Assembly (NCBI RefSeq): GCF_910592395.1
Contig: NC_088319.1
Coordinates: 14,074,001 to 14,138,000 of the forward strand
Length of the DNA stretch: 64,000 bases
Origin: Lineus longissimus
Lineage: Eukaryota > Nemertea > Pilidiophora > Heteronemertea > Lineidae
Direction of reading: 5' to 3'
The stretch's first letter is position 1. The number at the start of each line of letters is the position of its first letter. Shown here piece by piece: positions 1 to 16,000 of this stretch. Below the pieces are notes generated by a model. That model saw only the letters and a program-made list of their open reading frames with translations. It was not told where the DNA came from and did not search any database. Position numbers and translations under genes: made by a program.

Positions 1-183
1 CGAACTGACATTTTCGTACTCAGTGGAGCTCAGGGCTGGTGTATCGGCCTTGTCGTCTTCGTCTTCATCGCTGGTTGTGACCAGGGGTGCTGTTGGTCTG
101 CGTTTCCCACCACTGGATGGCGGGTCTGTGGGCGTGGTCCCAGCGTGCGATGAAACCACGCGAAGGATAAGAGTCTGAGCCAT
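1..183 (-). CDS. Unrecognised gene, N-terminal 61 codons, cut by the window edge
   Basis: On the minus strand an ATG at 183-181 opens a reading frame that stays open to base 1. The peptide begins MAQTLILRVVSSHAG, continues through a Pro/Ser/Thr/Lys-rich stretch, then an acidic run (TSDEDEDDKAD) and ends STEYENVSS at the edge. The composition suggests a disordered, charged N-terminus rather than a folded domain, and there is no signal peptide or membrane segment. I do not recognise the family. It lies head to head with the CEP15-like gene starting at 1428, about 1.2 kb away, so the two may share a regulatory region. The start is inferred from the open frame and no splice site was found inside it. 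The rest of the gene lies to the left of the window. Confidence 0.5.
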   Translation of the reverse strand, partial: MAQTLILRVVSSHAGTTPTDPPSSGGKRRPTAPLVTTSDEDEDDKADTPALSSTEYENVSS

Positions 184-1427
184 AGGAAGCCAACAAGTCA
201 ATCAAAGCCTGATCCTAGGCTCAGTTAATGATATACAATGTATACAACTATACAGTAATACACAGGTCACAACAGATCTTGGCAGCCAAGCTAAGTCATA
301 AAATGAACCACAATCACAAACAGAAAAAGAAAATGTATCCCTCTTTGACACACCACTTCCTTCTGCTCCTTCACTATTATAGTCCCTTATATAATTGTCT
401 CCTCAGAACGACGATTCAAAACAGCCAAAAATAGACTGGGAAAACTAATTAATGACACCGGCGTGAAAAGAGACCATGCCACACGTTTACCGGTCGCCAC
501 GGTGCACATATACACAAACGTCCTAGAAATCTGCTGGGGCACGTCAGATATCCAAAAATAGAGCACAACAGGCTTTATTCTTTAGACTTAGTCCCAGAAA
601 CCCGGCGACTGCAAACATCGTTCTTAGTCTGATAAAGACCACAAAAACACCATTTCTGCCTCAGTCATCCCAATAGTAATGTTTCGTAATGGTTCACTTC
701 GTCACTGCAGCACTAGCCAGCTGATAATCGCCATTTTTTCTATTTAGATACAATGTTTTCACTTGTTATTATGGCGTTATAAACATAGTATCTCCGTTGC
801 TAAGGACGTCACTAGCGAGTTAAAAGTGCGCGAAATTTGATTGGTTAAATTCGGACAGGGGGAATTCCCACATTTTCACCTTTGTTCGCATTGATTGGTT
901 AATACTCTTCATTGTCTCTTTGACCCTTTGAGGTCGGGAACATGATACAATTGTGATAATGATTATGCTTATGATATGATCTGGCATAAGTGATAGACCG
1001 AATAATGACTGACATCATTGGTGCCACTGGGTGTAACAGCATTTGTTATCTCGCCATGCAGGTCTGGTTGCGACAGTATCTGCAAATCTCATCAGGTCTG
1101 GTTGTGCCAGCATCTCCAGCTGTCTATCACTCAGATCTGGTAGTGACAGCACTATGCTGTATTATCAGGTCTGGTTGTGGCAGCATGTTATGATATAGTT
1201 GTTGCAGTATCTGCTATCTCCTGCTTTCATGCAATTTCTCTCATGGTTTGACCTACTTACGTTCGAGGTACGTTGCAGGTCACCTGTCTATGCTGCCACC
1301 TATTAGTGAGGACAATAACTAGTATTCTCGGCAAATGTAGAATAATCTCAGGAAATACATCACAGTCCATTTAATATTTCCAATTAAAATCATGCTAAAA
1401 CATGTAAAAAGCAACAGTAATTCCAAT
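184..1427. other. Spacer between two head-to-head genes
   Basis: No convincing exon is visible here. The stretch probably holds the promoters and 5' UTRs of the left-edge gene and of the CEP15-like gene. Bases about 1018-1230 contain a dispersed repeat with a recurring GTCTGGTTGT core, listed separately. Confidence 0.5.
1018..1230 (+). repeat. Dispersed repeat with internal GTCTGGTTGT core, copy 1
   Basis: The block carries at least three imperfect copies of a phrase of roughly 35-45 bp containing CAGGTCTGGTTGTG followed by a CAGCAT or CAGTATCTGC stretch. A closely matching block with the same order of phrases lies at 63003-63150, at the other end of the window, on the same strand. It is either a mobile element fragment or a dispersed minisatellite. 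No terminal inverted repeat was found. Confidence 0.6.
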
Positions 1428-3011
1428 ATGTTAGACACGAAATACCTCAAGCATGAGGTGGAATTAACTCAGAGACATCAGGAAATGTAAGTGGGCATGT
1501 TAAGGTTGTTTTCTGTCACATTTTGTGGTAATTTTTCTTCACCATTTTCTCTAGTAGTCTACTATATACTACTACCTAAAAATGCATTGCATTTTACTAT
1601 ACATTGTATATGCATACTATTATAGGCCATGGCCATACATACGTGCATAGTTTGTACAATACACACAAATGAGTCTAAGCTGGCAAAGCAATTAGCAAAG
1701 AAGAGACCCTCAAGAAGAGAGGTCATGTCTGAATGTACAAACCTTACCAATACCATCGACATCGACATCGTCATCATATCTGGGACCAAAGAAAAACCTG
1801 AAAGGCTGAATGTGATTCTATTGTTGGTTTCAGTATCTTGAGACGCGAGGCACTACTGAATGGAACCGAGGCTTTTTATGATGACAAAGATGACAAGTCG
1901 GGATCGTTTATTGGGACGTACAATAATGCCATTGAGAGAAATCAACTTTTACTCCAGGTACTGGTAAAATAAAATGTTGTCCTTAGAGTAGAATGGTTTA
2001 GATTCTAGGGGACATGTAAAGTATAAGGGTCATTAAGGCACTATTGAGAACTTATATTACATTTTATTTTTATCTTGTTTAGGACATGAGACAGTTTTCA
2101 GAAGAGATGAAGATGAAGAAGAGAGCCAAAGAAGATCCAAGATTTACAACACTAAAAGTAATACAACATCCGAAAGCAGGATTGAATCTCTCTTGTATGC
2201 TAGTGTCAACTTGGGGTCGATTTTTGTTGTGGTGGATCATTTGCCATATCCATTTCTACCATCTCTAAATGATCTGGGCGAATGTGGTTGTCTCATGTTG
2301 TGCAAGGAGTCTTCAGGCAAAGACAGCCAGAATCGCCAAAAGTCTCATAAGACATGATTGTAATTGAAGCTCATATGTACTGCCTGTTACTGTGAAGTGC
2401 GTTCAAAGAGACCAGTGCTCATTTTAGTTGGCTCGATATTTGTTCACCAGTGCTTTGCGATTATCATTATCCCAGTCTCCACAGAAAACTTCCTGGGGTT
2501 TCGAGGAGAAACTACAAAGCGTTCATTTGAACATGGCCTGTGGGGGAACCAACAAGTGACTCTGCCCGGAGTGGAACCTACAACCTCTTGATCATGAGAC
2601 CATAGCTCTTCCACTGCGCTGTCATTCGTAAGCAAACAGAAATTTCTCCTTTCGCACCAAGGCTTTCTTCAATTAAAGTTCGATATTCAAATTTTCTTTC
2701 AGAATAACTACTGGTCAATGGTGAAAAATATCTTCCCTGTCTGGTCCGAAGAGATGCGCGAATACAAAAGGAGACGCAATACGCCACGTTCAAATCGCTC
2801 GGTCTCGGAAGAAGCATCGGAACTCGACTTGATGCCAGAAAATGGTTATAATTTGGATATTTCAGAAGCAGATTTTTCAAATCTTTCACCACCCCAGACA
2901 GGACGCTCTAGTAAATCTGTGACAATTGACCCAAATTTACCAGAGAGCAAATCCTCTACTAAAGAGAAGAAAAAAAAGAAAGGGCTTTTTGGTTTAAAGT
3001 CACCAAGATAA
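1428..3011 (+). CDS. CEP15: CEP15 / C3orf14-like small centrosomal coiled-coil protein
   Basis: I joined four exons: 1428-1486, 1834-1957, 2083-2157 and 2703-3011. All junctions are GT-AG, the phases agree, and the total is 567 nt (188 aa plus stop). Exon 1 reads MLDTKYLKHEVELTQRHQE and joins IILRREALL, resembling the RHEEI segment at the start of human C3orf14 (CEP15). The middle AIERNQLLLQDM matches the AFKRNLSLLKD region, and NNYWSMVKNIFPVWSEEM matches the conserved TRYWxSVEEYIPKWE block. These comparisons are from memory. The first two thirds look like charged coiled coil. The C-terminal 80 or so residues are an extra Ser/Pro-rich tail ending in a lysine run and GLFGLKSPR, absent from the roughly 128-aa human protein. 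An AATAAA lies at 3388-3393. Human CEP15 is reported as a centrosomal protein; its role here is inferred. Confidence 0.62.
2510..2635 (-). mobile_element. tRNA-derived SINE fragment in an intron of the CEP15-like gene
   Basis: Read on the minus strand, this has tRNA-like organisation: an A-box-like segment around GCGCAGTGGAAGAG and a B-box-like GGTTCCACTCC about 30-40 bases downstream. It lies in the intron before the last coding exon. It is degenerate and lacks good acceptor-stem pairing, so I call it a SINE rather than a tRNA gene. Confidence 0.5.
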
Positions 3012-3387
3012 ATGTGGACACATTGTTTCAGCATTACTCTTTAGAAAGATGTGAACTTTGAAATTCAAACAGTCCGCTCTCGATAAGATAATCTCACAGA
3101 TCATCTCCCATATCAATCATGTCTAAAAGCAGTGACTGACTGCATTCTGTGCGGTAGTGCGGCAAAAATTAAAAACAAGAAATGCTAAAGGGATAAACAT
3201 GGTGGCAAGAGAATTTCCGTCCTTACATTTTTATCATTAAAGGTATTCCTCACTCCGTCCAAGACTAGCTTTTTGCAATCATTCCAAATACGAGGTGATC
3301 GGGTATGTTATATAAATATTGTATTAATCATATTTGAAATGTAGTAACCCAAATGATAGTAGTTCAACTTCATGTAGTATTTTTTGC

Positions 3388-3393
3388 AATAAA
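3388..3393 (+). terminator. AATAAA polyadenylation signal of the CEP15-like gene
   Basis: A canonical AATAAA followed by a T-rich stretch lies 377 bases after the stop codon and is the first canonical signal I found in the 3' UTR. Confidence 0.55.
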
Positions 3394-3868
3394 TATTTTT
3401 TACAAAAGCTTGTTTCCTTCTGAATAATTTTGATGGGTCTTGCATATGAAGACAATGCACCTAAAGGACCACTTATGAGTCATCTGACACTTGCAATTGT
3501 CAGTCGCAGTCGTACTGCGCTGAAGACAGCCAGAAGCTTCTTCAAGCTGACCCTACACTGGGCCAGGTACTCAGTTTGGCTAACTGTCTGCAGTCTTTCT
3601 CAATCTCCAAGCAGTGACTGGGTGTACACAGTAAGACGGGAGGGACATTTGCTTGCGGCCTGGGCAGCTCCAGCCAGGGGTCGGCCAGTACAATTTGGCT
3701 GGTTCCTTTCCCACCATTCGTAGTGTATGCGACAGAAATGTCAGTTGGCACTGGTGCACACTTTGTGTTGGCTTGCTCTTCACCATGGAGTAAACCCTAT
3801 TGGAAACATGCATAACTTCTGATACTCATGACATTTCGCACCCCTGCCATGAAATATGACTAAGTAAC

Positions 3869-4052
3869 TACAGTGGAACCTCCCTTAGCGGACACCTCTC
3901 TACTAAGGACAACCTCTCTATTAAGGACACTAGTTTTGGTCCCAAATTGGTTGTTTCCATTCAATTTGACCTCTCTAATCAGGACACCTTTCTATTAAGG
4001 ACAGCACTTGTAAGTCCCGAGGGTGTCCTTAATATAGAGAGGTTCTACTGTA
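3869..4052. mobile_element. MITE with TACAGTRGAACCTC termini (pogo/Tigger-like), copy 1
   Basis: The element is about 184 bp. It begins TACAGTGGAACCTC and ends GAGGTTCTACTGTA, an imperfect terminal inverted repeat flanked by TA. The inside repeats the phrase CTCTCTANTAAGGACA several times in both orientations and has no coding potential. CAGT-start ends with a TA target are typical of the pogo/Tigger branch of Tc1/mariner. Related copies lie at about 27399, 38396 and 49306. Confidence 0.65.
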
Positions 4053-5435
4053 TTGTCACCGTGGTGAACAAGACAAAACAGTCTGCCATCAAGGACATCT
4101 AAATGTACAATGAAGGTCTTGTGACTTCCGGACCACCACTGGTACTGATCCCTGATGTCACATCTGATCAAGTCTGGAAAAATTGATGGGCGACTTAGTG
4201 TGCATCCTTCCGGTGAAGTCCTCAGAGAAGAGTCGAGCAGCAAAAGAATGGATTCAAATGACTAAATTTATCGTTTACTTAGAAAATATGTTTATTTTGA
4301 TAGATAAATACTACTAGATATTGTTTCGTTGATAGAACTTGTCTACAAAAAAGACTGCCACAACTTACAAAAGAGTCCCATCACATTTCCAATACAGATG
4401 TTAAGAATATACAACAAATGTTTGCCAACTTTACAAATCTATTTTTCATGATAATTACATGACTGTAGAGCTGGCCTCCACTGTCAATGTCAATGGCAAG
4501 GGCATTCGTCGTTACATTGACCTTTTTGACAAAAAACTGAAATACACGTACACGTACTATACAACTTGATACCACAATCTTTTCATGGCCCTACTTGTTC
4601 CTTCACGAAAACAGCTTTTCCTAATTCTCATTTGCACCGATGCATTGCAAATGCAATGAATAAATCAATTTTTCGCGCAACATACATGTACATGCAAGTC
4701 TGCGTTTCAACCCTCTCCCCCCAAAAATATTAGCCTCATCAAAAAAGGCATCATGACTGGGTTATAAAATGCAGTTTCTCTTAGTTACACCTCTAACAGT
4801 ACCACTGGAAACCAAATGTTCTGCCTTCCTACTTTCCTGGACCACGAGTAATTACGATCGCCACACTCAATTAAAGGGAGGATTTTGGCACATAAAAATC
4901 GCTCACAGTAGGCCAATGACAGAAAATGAAAGGTCTCACTGGATCCACCTACATGTAAGATGGCACTAAAGTGACAAGTTAACAAAGATAACTTATTTGT
5001 CCGACCTTTTTTTGAGCCCACCAGTAGCTTAAAGTTGTACATGTACCCTTTTTTAGTTTGCTCCTCCCTCCCCACAATGTTCCCCCTTCAGAATCTACAA
5101 TATTCTCACTTTAGAATGCACAATATTCTCTCTTTGAAGAATCCACACACGTGTTAGATGAGTAAGTACTTATTAGTATATTCTAAGACGAAATTGATGA
5201 TTAATTGATAATGAATTAGTAATTGTCTTGCAGAAATTTGTGATTAGTGTCAGATAATCTCATTCTCAACTTGATTGAGAAATTACAGAAATGCAGAAAC
5301 AGCCGATATGGTTTAGAACCTTGATAATGAAATTATACTTATAGCGTGTCTAGCAGCGGAAATAACAATGCTCAAATTTTTGTGACCAGTACTGATTTAC
5401 TTGTATACATGTACAACTGAGAATGTGACGCAAAG

Positions 5436-5540
5436 AGACCGGCCTAGAGTCTCACACGGACTGTGGGCTTGAACCAGGGACCACATGACCACGAGTGAAA
5501 GACCACAGCCGCCAAAACCCGGCAGCTCCTGACCAAAGAT
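5436..5540 (-). mobile_element. tRNA-derived SINE
   Basis: On the minus strand a B-box-like GGTTCAAGCCC sits inside CCCTGGTTCAAGCCC, followed by GTGTGAGACTC. The same arrangement, CCCTGGTTCAAGCCCC then GCGTGAGACCC, occurs at 34748-34850 on the plus strand, so the two belong to one SINE family. Confidence 0.55.
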
Positions 5541-6154
5541 AACATGTATGTTGCTGCCTTGTGCAACTTTGATTACACAAGTAAGCTGGACATAAGTAAA
5601 ATCAATTACTGTTAACTGGGCAAGTTTAAATTTTTCATTTTCGCGACCAGCAAAATTCCCGAAAAAATTAAATTTTAATTGAAATTACTTTAGTGTTCTC
5701 AAAACATCAAACTAAATCTACACTGAAGAACCACATACTTTAAACCAGCCGTGAAATTTAACCTTTTATAATTTATATAGTAAGTACATTTTCTAGGGAG
5801 GTGAGAGTCCAGATCTTTACATTCCAAACTGCACAGCTAGACCTCTGGCTTCCCATGAGGCCCCATTCCGAGGGTATATGCCAAATTCACCAATACCAAA
5901 TACCACCCTCTGATCTTTTTGGATGCATCTCCATGGCTGATGATAATACTAAACTACCGGCTAGGATTACAAATTACCGTTCCCTTAAAAACTAAAGGCA
6001 CATTCCGACTAGCTGAAATTCAAGGCACCTTCTGACTTGTGAAAATTCATGGCACCCTTCAACTTCTCGAAACTCCAGGCACCACTTGAGATCCTAAATA
6101 ATGAAATCTTGACTCTTCTTCTAACAAAAAAATACAACCTCTACAACAGAAATG

Positions 6155-8884
<2,730 letters not shown>

Positions 8885-10001
8885 TGCCAAAGGAAGCTGA
8901 AGTGAAGTTGTCTTTTGTTCGAAGGCTGGTTACACAAGTTACAAAAATACCCATGTAGGCTTATGTACGTAATCAGGCCTCAGGGTAATCACAAGAAGTA
9001 TCTTAAGGTGTTACTTGAAGTGAATTTTCTTGGTCCTGACTGTAAATAAAAGATAACAAATTGCTATTAACTAAAAATCAATAGTTTTATGATTATTTCG
9101 TGACTGTGTACTGTAAGTCAATAACTAGTGCCAAGGGTAGGCTAGTAGTGGTAACGGGGCGGTAGGTAGGCCTTTAGGCCTAGGTTGTGAAGAAGACATT
9201 GTCATTGGCTTTCAAAATCAAAATGTAGTGCTGTCAGGTCATTAAACTAGATTGACAAAACCGTAAAGGCCTGATGGCTTCAACTTCCAAAATTTTACTG
9301 AGCAATGTAAAATGTATGTGTGGATTTGCACTGTATTGCATGCATGCCATGCACTGATGCAGGCCCTGCTGGCATATGCACCAAATGATCACCTTATATG
9401 TTGGAAATATCAGACCCTGGTTTCAATCTTTTTAGATGAATGGTAAGAGAAGTACTCGTCCAATATTTGATATTGTTGTCAGACAAATTTTCGATTTGAA
9501 AGGTGTTCTTTTTAATGTTTTTTTGACCGCTGAAAATATGCCAAATTTCATGAAAACGCCATGTTGACAACTGGACAAGTTAAGTATAAATAGTGGAATC
9601 GGCCTGGTATATGGCTTCATTAGAAAGTCGTTGGTTCTTCTAAAATACTCGGATCTAACAGTTACAGAGCAGTCAAGAGATAGTCTTTGTAGTAGACCAG
9701 AGTTTGATGTGACAAATTTTTATTCTTAAACCAAGAAAACTCAAGAAAAGGTTGAAAAGTGGAAGTAGGGACCCTGGTTGCTTATAAAATCAGCCAAACG
9801 AAACGAAACAAAAACCGGCACCCCGAAGTTGACGTAATGAATTCAAGATGGCGCTGTTGCGTTGTGTGTTGACGATTTCGGCCGATTTATAAAGTCCTAT
9901 TTCTTGACTGTGTGGCTCAACATCGGCATAATTTTAGCACAGAAAGATCCAAGACTTCATATGCAAATGAAATAACATCGATATACTGAAATCAAGACAG
10001 A
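8885..10001. promoter_or_regulatory. Bidirectional spacer between SLC35E2 and UBE4B
   Basis: The two start codons point away from each other across 1.1 kb with no other exon visible. At 9846-9855 an AAGATGGCGC motif resembles the YY1 element often found at housekeeping promoters, about 150 bp upstream of the UBE4B ATG. I saw no obvious TATA box. That both promoters lie here is inference from gene orientation. Confidence 0.45.
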
Positions 10002-13000
10002 ATGAGTGAATTAAGTGCCGAAGAAGTGAGAACCTTTTTTCTGAAAAATGAAGCTATGATGACCGTACAAATGTACTGTGACCTAGGCCTATATTCTATT
10101 CATGTTTCTACTTTGTAGGCCTAAAACCTTTGGATGATTCATCATATCCTTTAACAGGATATGAGATATAGGTGTGTTTAACTGTAAGATTTATGTTATG
10201 GTATGGTTTTTAAATCACCCGATAAAGGAAGATAAAAAAAACTGAACGAACGAAGACTCGATCCAGGACCAGGATTCCAATTTATTTCCAGGTCCCTCAA
10301 ACTCTATCATTTAACATCAAGAAATGAGGAAAGAGGAGTGAGCAGTTTGGATTAGCACTGGTACAGACAATGTTTTGTCAATAGGCCTACGTAGTATTTT
10401 AGTTGATACCAGGGATTGCTCACTATTGTATTTGTCATCCTAAATCAATAACTGCCCCTTTGTCTTTTCTAATTAAACCTATTCTAAAATAATCCCATTG
10501 CAGATACGACGGCGTCGTTTAGCCAGGCTAGGAGCTAGTCCTTCCATGTCCAGCCAGGGTAGCACAGCAGCAAGTTCATCACCATCACAGCCGGATGAGA
10601 TCACTCCACAGATGCCCATAGCACAGCCAGAGAAAAATGAGGAAAATCCACCTGTAGACTCAGCGCCCATGGCTTCTCCAGCAACGCCACAGATTATGGA
10701 GAAACCGACCACTACACCAGGTAATCTCTCTCACCTTCATGCAGTTATTCGGTGGGAAATAGGCGCTATTCAAAATGTGCTCAAGCCTCAAGTGCTCAAT
10801 ATTTCTGATCAGATGATATGATAATTTTGCTCAAAATAGAATATTACAGTTTGATTCATAGTGAGGAATAGTTAAATTGTATATCGCCTGAAAACAGACA
10901 GTGTACATTTTTAAAAAGAACTGTGAGGTAACCACCCTTCATCCCACAGCTTGGTGAGCTATCCCCTTCGTCTTTGAAGTTGCACTCCATACTTCTTTGA
11001 ACTTCTACTTTCAGTGAGTACACCTAAGCAGTCAGCTTCATCAGAAGAACAGAGTATGGAAGTGGACAGCTGTGATAAAGGGTAGGTTTCACTCGTCATT
11101 CACTTTTTCTTCTTCAAATTTCCCAAAAAATTACACATTACCATCACTATAACTTTTTTTGCAAAAGTCAGAAAAAGTATGTTGCAAAAATAATTGGCAC
11201 GCCAAAAACTTCATGCGCCTGTAGGTTGGAAAAAGGAGCTTTTATGTTGATCTTATGTTGTACTTTCAGTGCTCTGTCCCAGGTTGATTTCGACTCTGGT
11301 ATAGAGACCATGGAAGTAGATGAAGTAGAGCAGAGGCATGAAGGAAAAAGAAAAAGGGTAAGAGAAAGGAACTACGTGTATATCTGCATGCAAAAGTCAA
11401 TGATTTTGAATGTTAAGACACTTGAAGTTACAGCTGATTATGAGTTAGGCTTGCGCTTGCGTTTAATTTTCAAGGAACATATACAAAACAGGTCAGCATT
11501 TCATGAAAATGAACAGAAATTCATAAATTTGTCACATATGGGATGAAGATGATAGTTGGCATGTTTTGGGTAAATCTCTTGACCTTTTTTGTTTCTGCTC
11601 TGCAGGATGCCAGTTTTGGATCTGAAGCCACTGAAGAACAGGTGCTGACATCTATAGGACGAGTCTTTCAAGTGTCGTGGCGAGAAAAGGAGACGGACAC
11701 TCTTTATCTTCCAGAATTAGCAGAAAGAGAACAAGGTATGGCAGCTACTCATTTACAAGTATGAAATCAAATGTGAACATACTTAGAATTGAAGTATTAT
11801 TTGACAATCAAGGCCAGTGCAGAATCGAGAAATTTCAAAATCAGAACAGAAATTTTAAAGGTTTTTGATACTTATTACAAATTGCAAAAAAATGACTTGA
11901 ATTTGAAAATTTGTCAGTTCAAAGTACTCAATAAAGACTTTTGTTTTGGAGGAACTACTGTCACTTATCAGGTTTTTATATACATGTCATTTCAGCATAT
12001 CAAGATCACAGTGATCTAATTAGTCAGATCGTGGTGGAGGCATTAGAGCAGATGACAATCCAGAAGCAAAATCCTTTCAGCCAGTTAGCCAAGGAGAGTA
12101 AGGAAACCACCAAAGTTCTCTCCGCCTCTCCGATGAAATCATTTGGCTCCAGCCCATCAAGGTATGATGCCTTTTTACTATACGTATATTTGTTTATTCG
12201 AAGAACAGATTGTACAGATTTCCCTGGTGCATTACAAAAACTTTGTGAGTGGGGCAACGTGAAATAGTATGTATGTACATACAGGCAATTGGCCTAGGGC
12301 CACAATGTCCATCAATTCTTATCAATCTGTGTATATCCTTTGTTTTAGTGTCAGTCATCTCCAATCGAAGCCTAAAAGAGAATTCCTTGAACATTGTCGA
12401 CCCGAGAAATGTAAAGAAACAGAACTGTTAACTTATATATTTGATTGTTACGAGAGGGTTGCTATTGAAGAAAGGATTTCGCCAAAGGTATGTGATTGAT
12501 TACTGTTATGTTTATCAAATGTTTGTTCTAAGATTGTGAAACAACCTTGCTCTTTTTCACTAATAATTTTGAGGCAATGATGCACTTAGAGTAGTCTTTG
12601 TGGTGTCGGAGATTTGAAAATTCAAAATGCAAAAGTAGGCACCGTTGAAGTGAAAAATGTGCATTGTTTAATTCCTTTTCTGGTCTTCTTTCTGATCAAT
12701 CATGTCTTACTGTTGTGTCTTATTTCAGAGAGCCAGTAGTCCTCCGTTGAGTCTGACTTTGTCAGAATCTCGACTGCAGTGTGTTAATCATGCCACTCTG
12801 GTGCTAAAGGGGGTCTTCACAGAACCAAGGTGGGTTGATGTAATGGTGTTACTTTTTTATTGCAAATATAATGTAAAATAGATTAGATAAGTGACATAAA
12901 CAAAATCATTTGCATCCTTGAGAGGTTGAGTCAGTTACTGCCAGTGACACAGAAATTTTTGAAACTTCATGTTTGTCTGCTTGCAGGTCCCCTGCCCGGC

Positions 13001-16000
13001 CATCACTGCTGCTACCCTTCATGCTATCCCATAATCTACCGCGAGGTTTCCTCATGGAACTAATCAGTGCTACTAGTCCAGATAACAAGCTTTTTTCTGA
13101 TGTGAGTACAAGGATTTCCCACTAATGATTTCAACGGGAGATCAGTGACATAGAGGCTAGAATGCCAGGTTCCTAATCAGGAGATCAGGTTTAATTCTTT
13201 GAAGGATTGCTACTGTTTCATCTGGCCTGATGAGCCAATCACGACTCTTACAGACTTTTAACTTTTAACTTTATCATTTTATTCTGCCTGTTGCCTTTCT
13301 GTCGACCAGAAAAATAAGGAATGTTGCAACTGTCGGCTTCTTCATCATCTTCTTCAACTTTTCTTTACAGATCTTCTCCCCCATACTGCAAGGCCTTTGT
13401 CAGATGGTGCGCCAAATGTCATTCGATTGTGACCACTTCAAGCAGCCCCTCATTGCCCTGAGTGAGTTATGTGAAATAAAGATGACGGGATCAAATCAAA
13501 GGCCTATATGCAACTTGGTAAGTAGCCTGGCTGGGGGTGTCTCCTGCTGTTAAAGTGGGCATAAACCTGGACATTTATTTTCATTTTCGATGCACATACC
13601 CTTGTTTGTTGGATGGAAATTTCTCTGTAGAATGTTGTTGTGGGGATAAAAAAGAGATTTGGGTCGATGCCGATGGTATGAAGTCAATTCAGCTGAGCAA
13701 AGTTTTGAGACATGGCATAATTTGACTTGGTTCCAACCTTCACTTGCCTGAAGTTTTGAAAAGTGTCAGGGATAAATCTTGAGCAATACACAATGTTGCT
13801 TGATCATCTGAGGAGCCAGGCTTGGATCTTTTGGTCTCAAAAAGTTTCTTCAGTTTGTTTTTTGCCGTTTCAGATTATACAGCAACCGAATTGGCTTCCG
13901 AAACCTATGACCAAGGATAGTGGCATGGAAATACAGAAGCTATCTTTCTTAGGACCATTTTTAGCACTATCCGTCTTCGCAGAAGATACTGTAAGTAAAC
14001 CTGTTTCTTTTTGCGTTATACCTATTAAATCATTACAAACAAATTTGGTTGGAAATTTACTTTAATGGATAAATGTTTTACTGTCCCACTCTTTTTTGAT
14101 CATTTCCACACACATTTGTTTCAGACTAAGGTTGTTGAGAAGTTCTTCTCAGGAAATCAAGTGACATCAGAAAGCGCCCGTCTCATTAATCAGTCGCTGC
14201 ATCATCAGATGGATTTTGCTCGGGTAAGTCGTCGAGGAATCTGTGTCGATTTCTTCTCTTCGCTAGAAAAAAGCATTACACACCAGCATAATTTGTCGAA
14301 ATTGCTGAGGGGATGAACTGCCCAGAAATGGTACCAGCGTTGAGAACCACAACCTAGTGATACACAGACATCTTTGTATGAATGAGAAAAGGACCATTAG
14401 CCTATCAAATGGCTACAGTACAAGTTAAAATAATATGCCAGTAGATACATGTATCATGACTCAGCAATTTGTTTAATAATATGATATGCCAGTAGGTACA
14501 TATATTATGACTCGGCAATTTGTTTAGAAACCTCTTTTTTCTTCAAATCTTCAGGATGAGATGTATAAGATCCTGCATTCATTGCTGGTCTACAGTGACA
14601 CACGGCACGAAGCCCTGTCGTTCATCGCAACTGTGATCGAATACAATGCAAAGAGAGCACAAATCCAAGTAAGTCTTGGCCTCGTTTTTACGTATTCCAA
14701 GTTCTGAATAGATTGGACCGATGCAGGAGATAAAGTGATGGTGTTGATTCTCAAGAGGGGTGTATGAGGTCAGACGATGCAAGCCGCTTGGGAGGTCATT
14801 AGAGAATGCCCGGTCACGATGTGATGGAACAACTGTCTTGGTATCGACATTCTGGCTGAGCTGGACAGTCTTGATGCACCCAACTGAGACTGCATGACAT
14901 CAAGGTTGCTTTGAGGGCAAAGACTATAATTTTGACCTGAATGTGTTGTGTGACTGACAACCACTAACCAGTGCTACTCAATTTTCAATTCAATATTCAA
15001 ACATGTCTACTTTCAGACTGATGAAAGGGTTGTGTCCGGTGAGGGTTTCATGCTAAATCTGCTATCTGTGTTACAAAAACTCTCCATCAAAGTGAGTCTG
15101 GATAAAGTGGACGTTCACTATCCGCATCATCCCAGCTCGAGAGTAAACATCAAGGAGGAAACAAGACTCAAGTCAAATACTCAGGATGTCTCAAAATGGC
15201 TGGAGGATCTCGGTAAGTTTAAACATTGTACATTGGCTCTGTTCACAACTCGAGTTTCCCCAGTAAATATTGGTGAAATTTCCTTTGATTTTGTGCAGGT
15301 TTCTAGTCCATTGGTTCTTCTTTTCAGAAAAGAACGCTTCGTTTTCTTGGCAAGAGCCTCGCTTCCCGACAGAATGTTACTTCCTCACTCTCCATTGCCA
15401 TCACTTGTCCATAATTCCAATCATGCGCAAGTATCAGCGGCGATTGCGCGCAATACGCGACCTAGGTCGCATGGTCGAGGAACTACAGAATGCAGAGCCA
15501 CAGTGGAAGCATCATCCGCAGGCAAATCGGAATCGGGAATTATTAAAACGTTGGAAGTCACAAGTTAAGGTGAGCCATATTTTTCACAGCTCGTACGCCA
15601 TGGAAATCTTCACTTGAATCTTCTGTCAGAAGACCTCGGGAAGATACTGATTTTTCTCACTTGTTGAAGTGCACTCACTTCCGGAAATTTAAGGACTGTG
15701 GGATTTGGATGAAGAAAGCACTGCGCTACATCTTGTTTATTTGAATTTGATAGGTTACAAACACATTTCTCTTCAATATTTCAGAGGTTACAAAAAGGCA
15801 AACTCTGTGCGGATGCTGGTCTGATGCACGAAGCGATGCTGGGTCGATGTCTGCAGTTCTATAGCTCGGTCACACAACTACTGCTCAAGATCTTAGATCA
15901 GCACCCCTCAGGGTAGGTGCACTAGATTTTCAAACTTCTCTGACTTCACCACTTCCAATATAAACCTGTGGTTTCAATCAATGATTCACAAAGGTCCTCC

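Larger units (their letters stand above)
3012..6154. other. Spacer between convergent genes, with 3' UTR and repeats
   Basis: The first about 380 bases are the 3' UTR of the CEP15-like gene, up to the AATAAA at 3388. The rest lies between it and the convergent SLC35E2-type gene. It holds a MITE (3869-4052) and a SINE (about 5436-5540). I saw no splice-bounded coding exon; the short ORFs are not supported by any recognisable protein. Confidence 0.5.
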
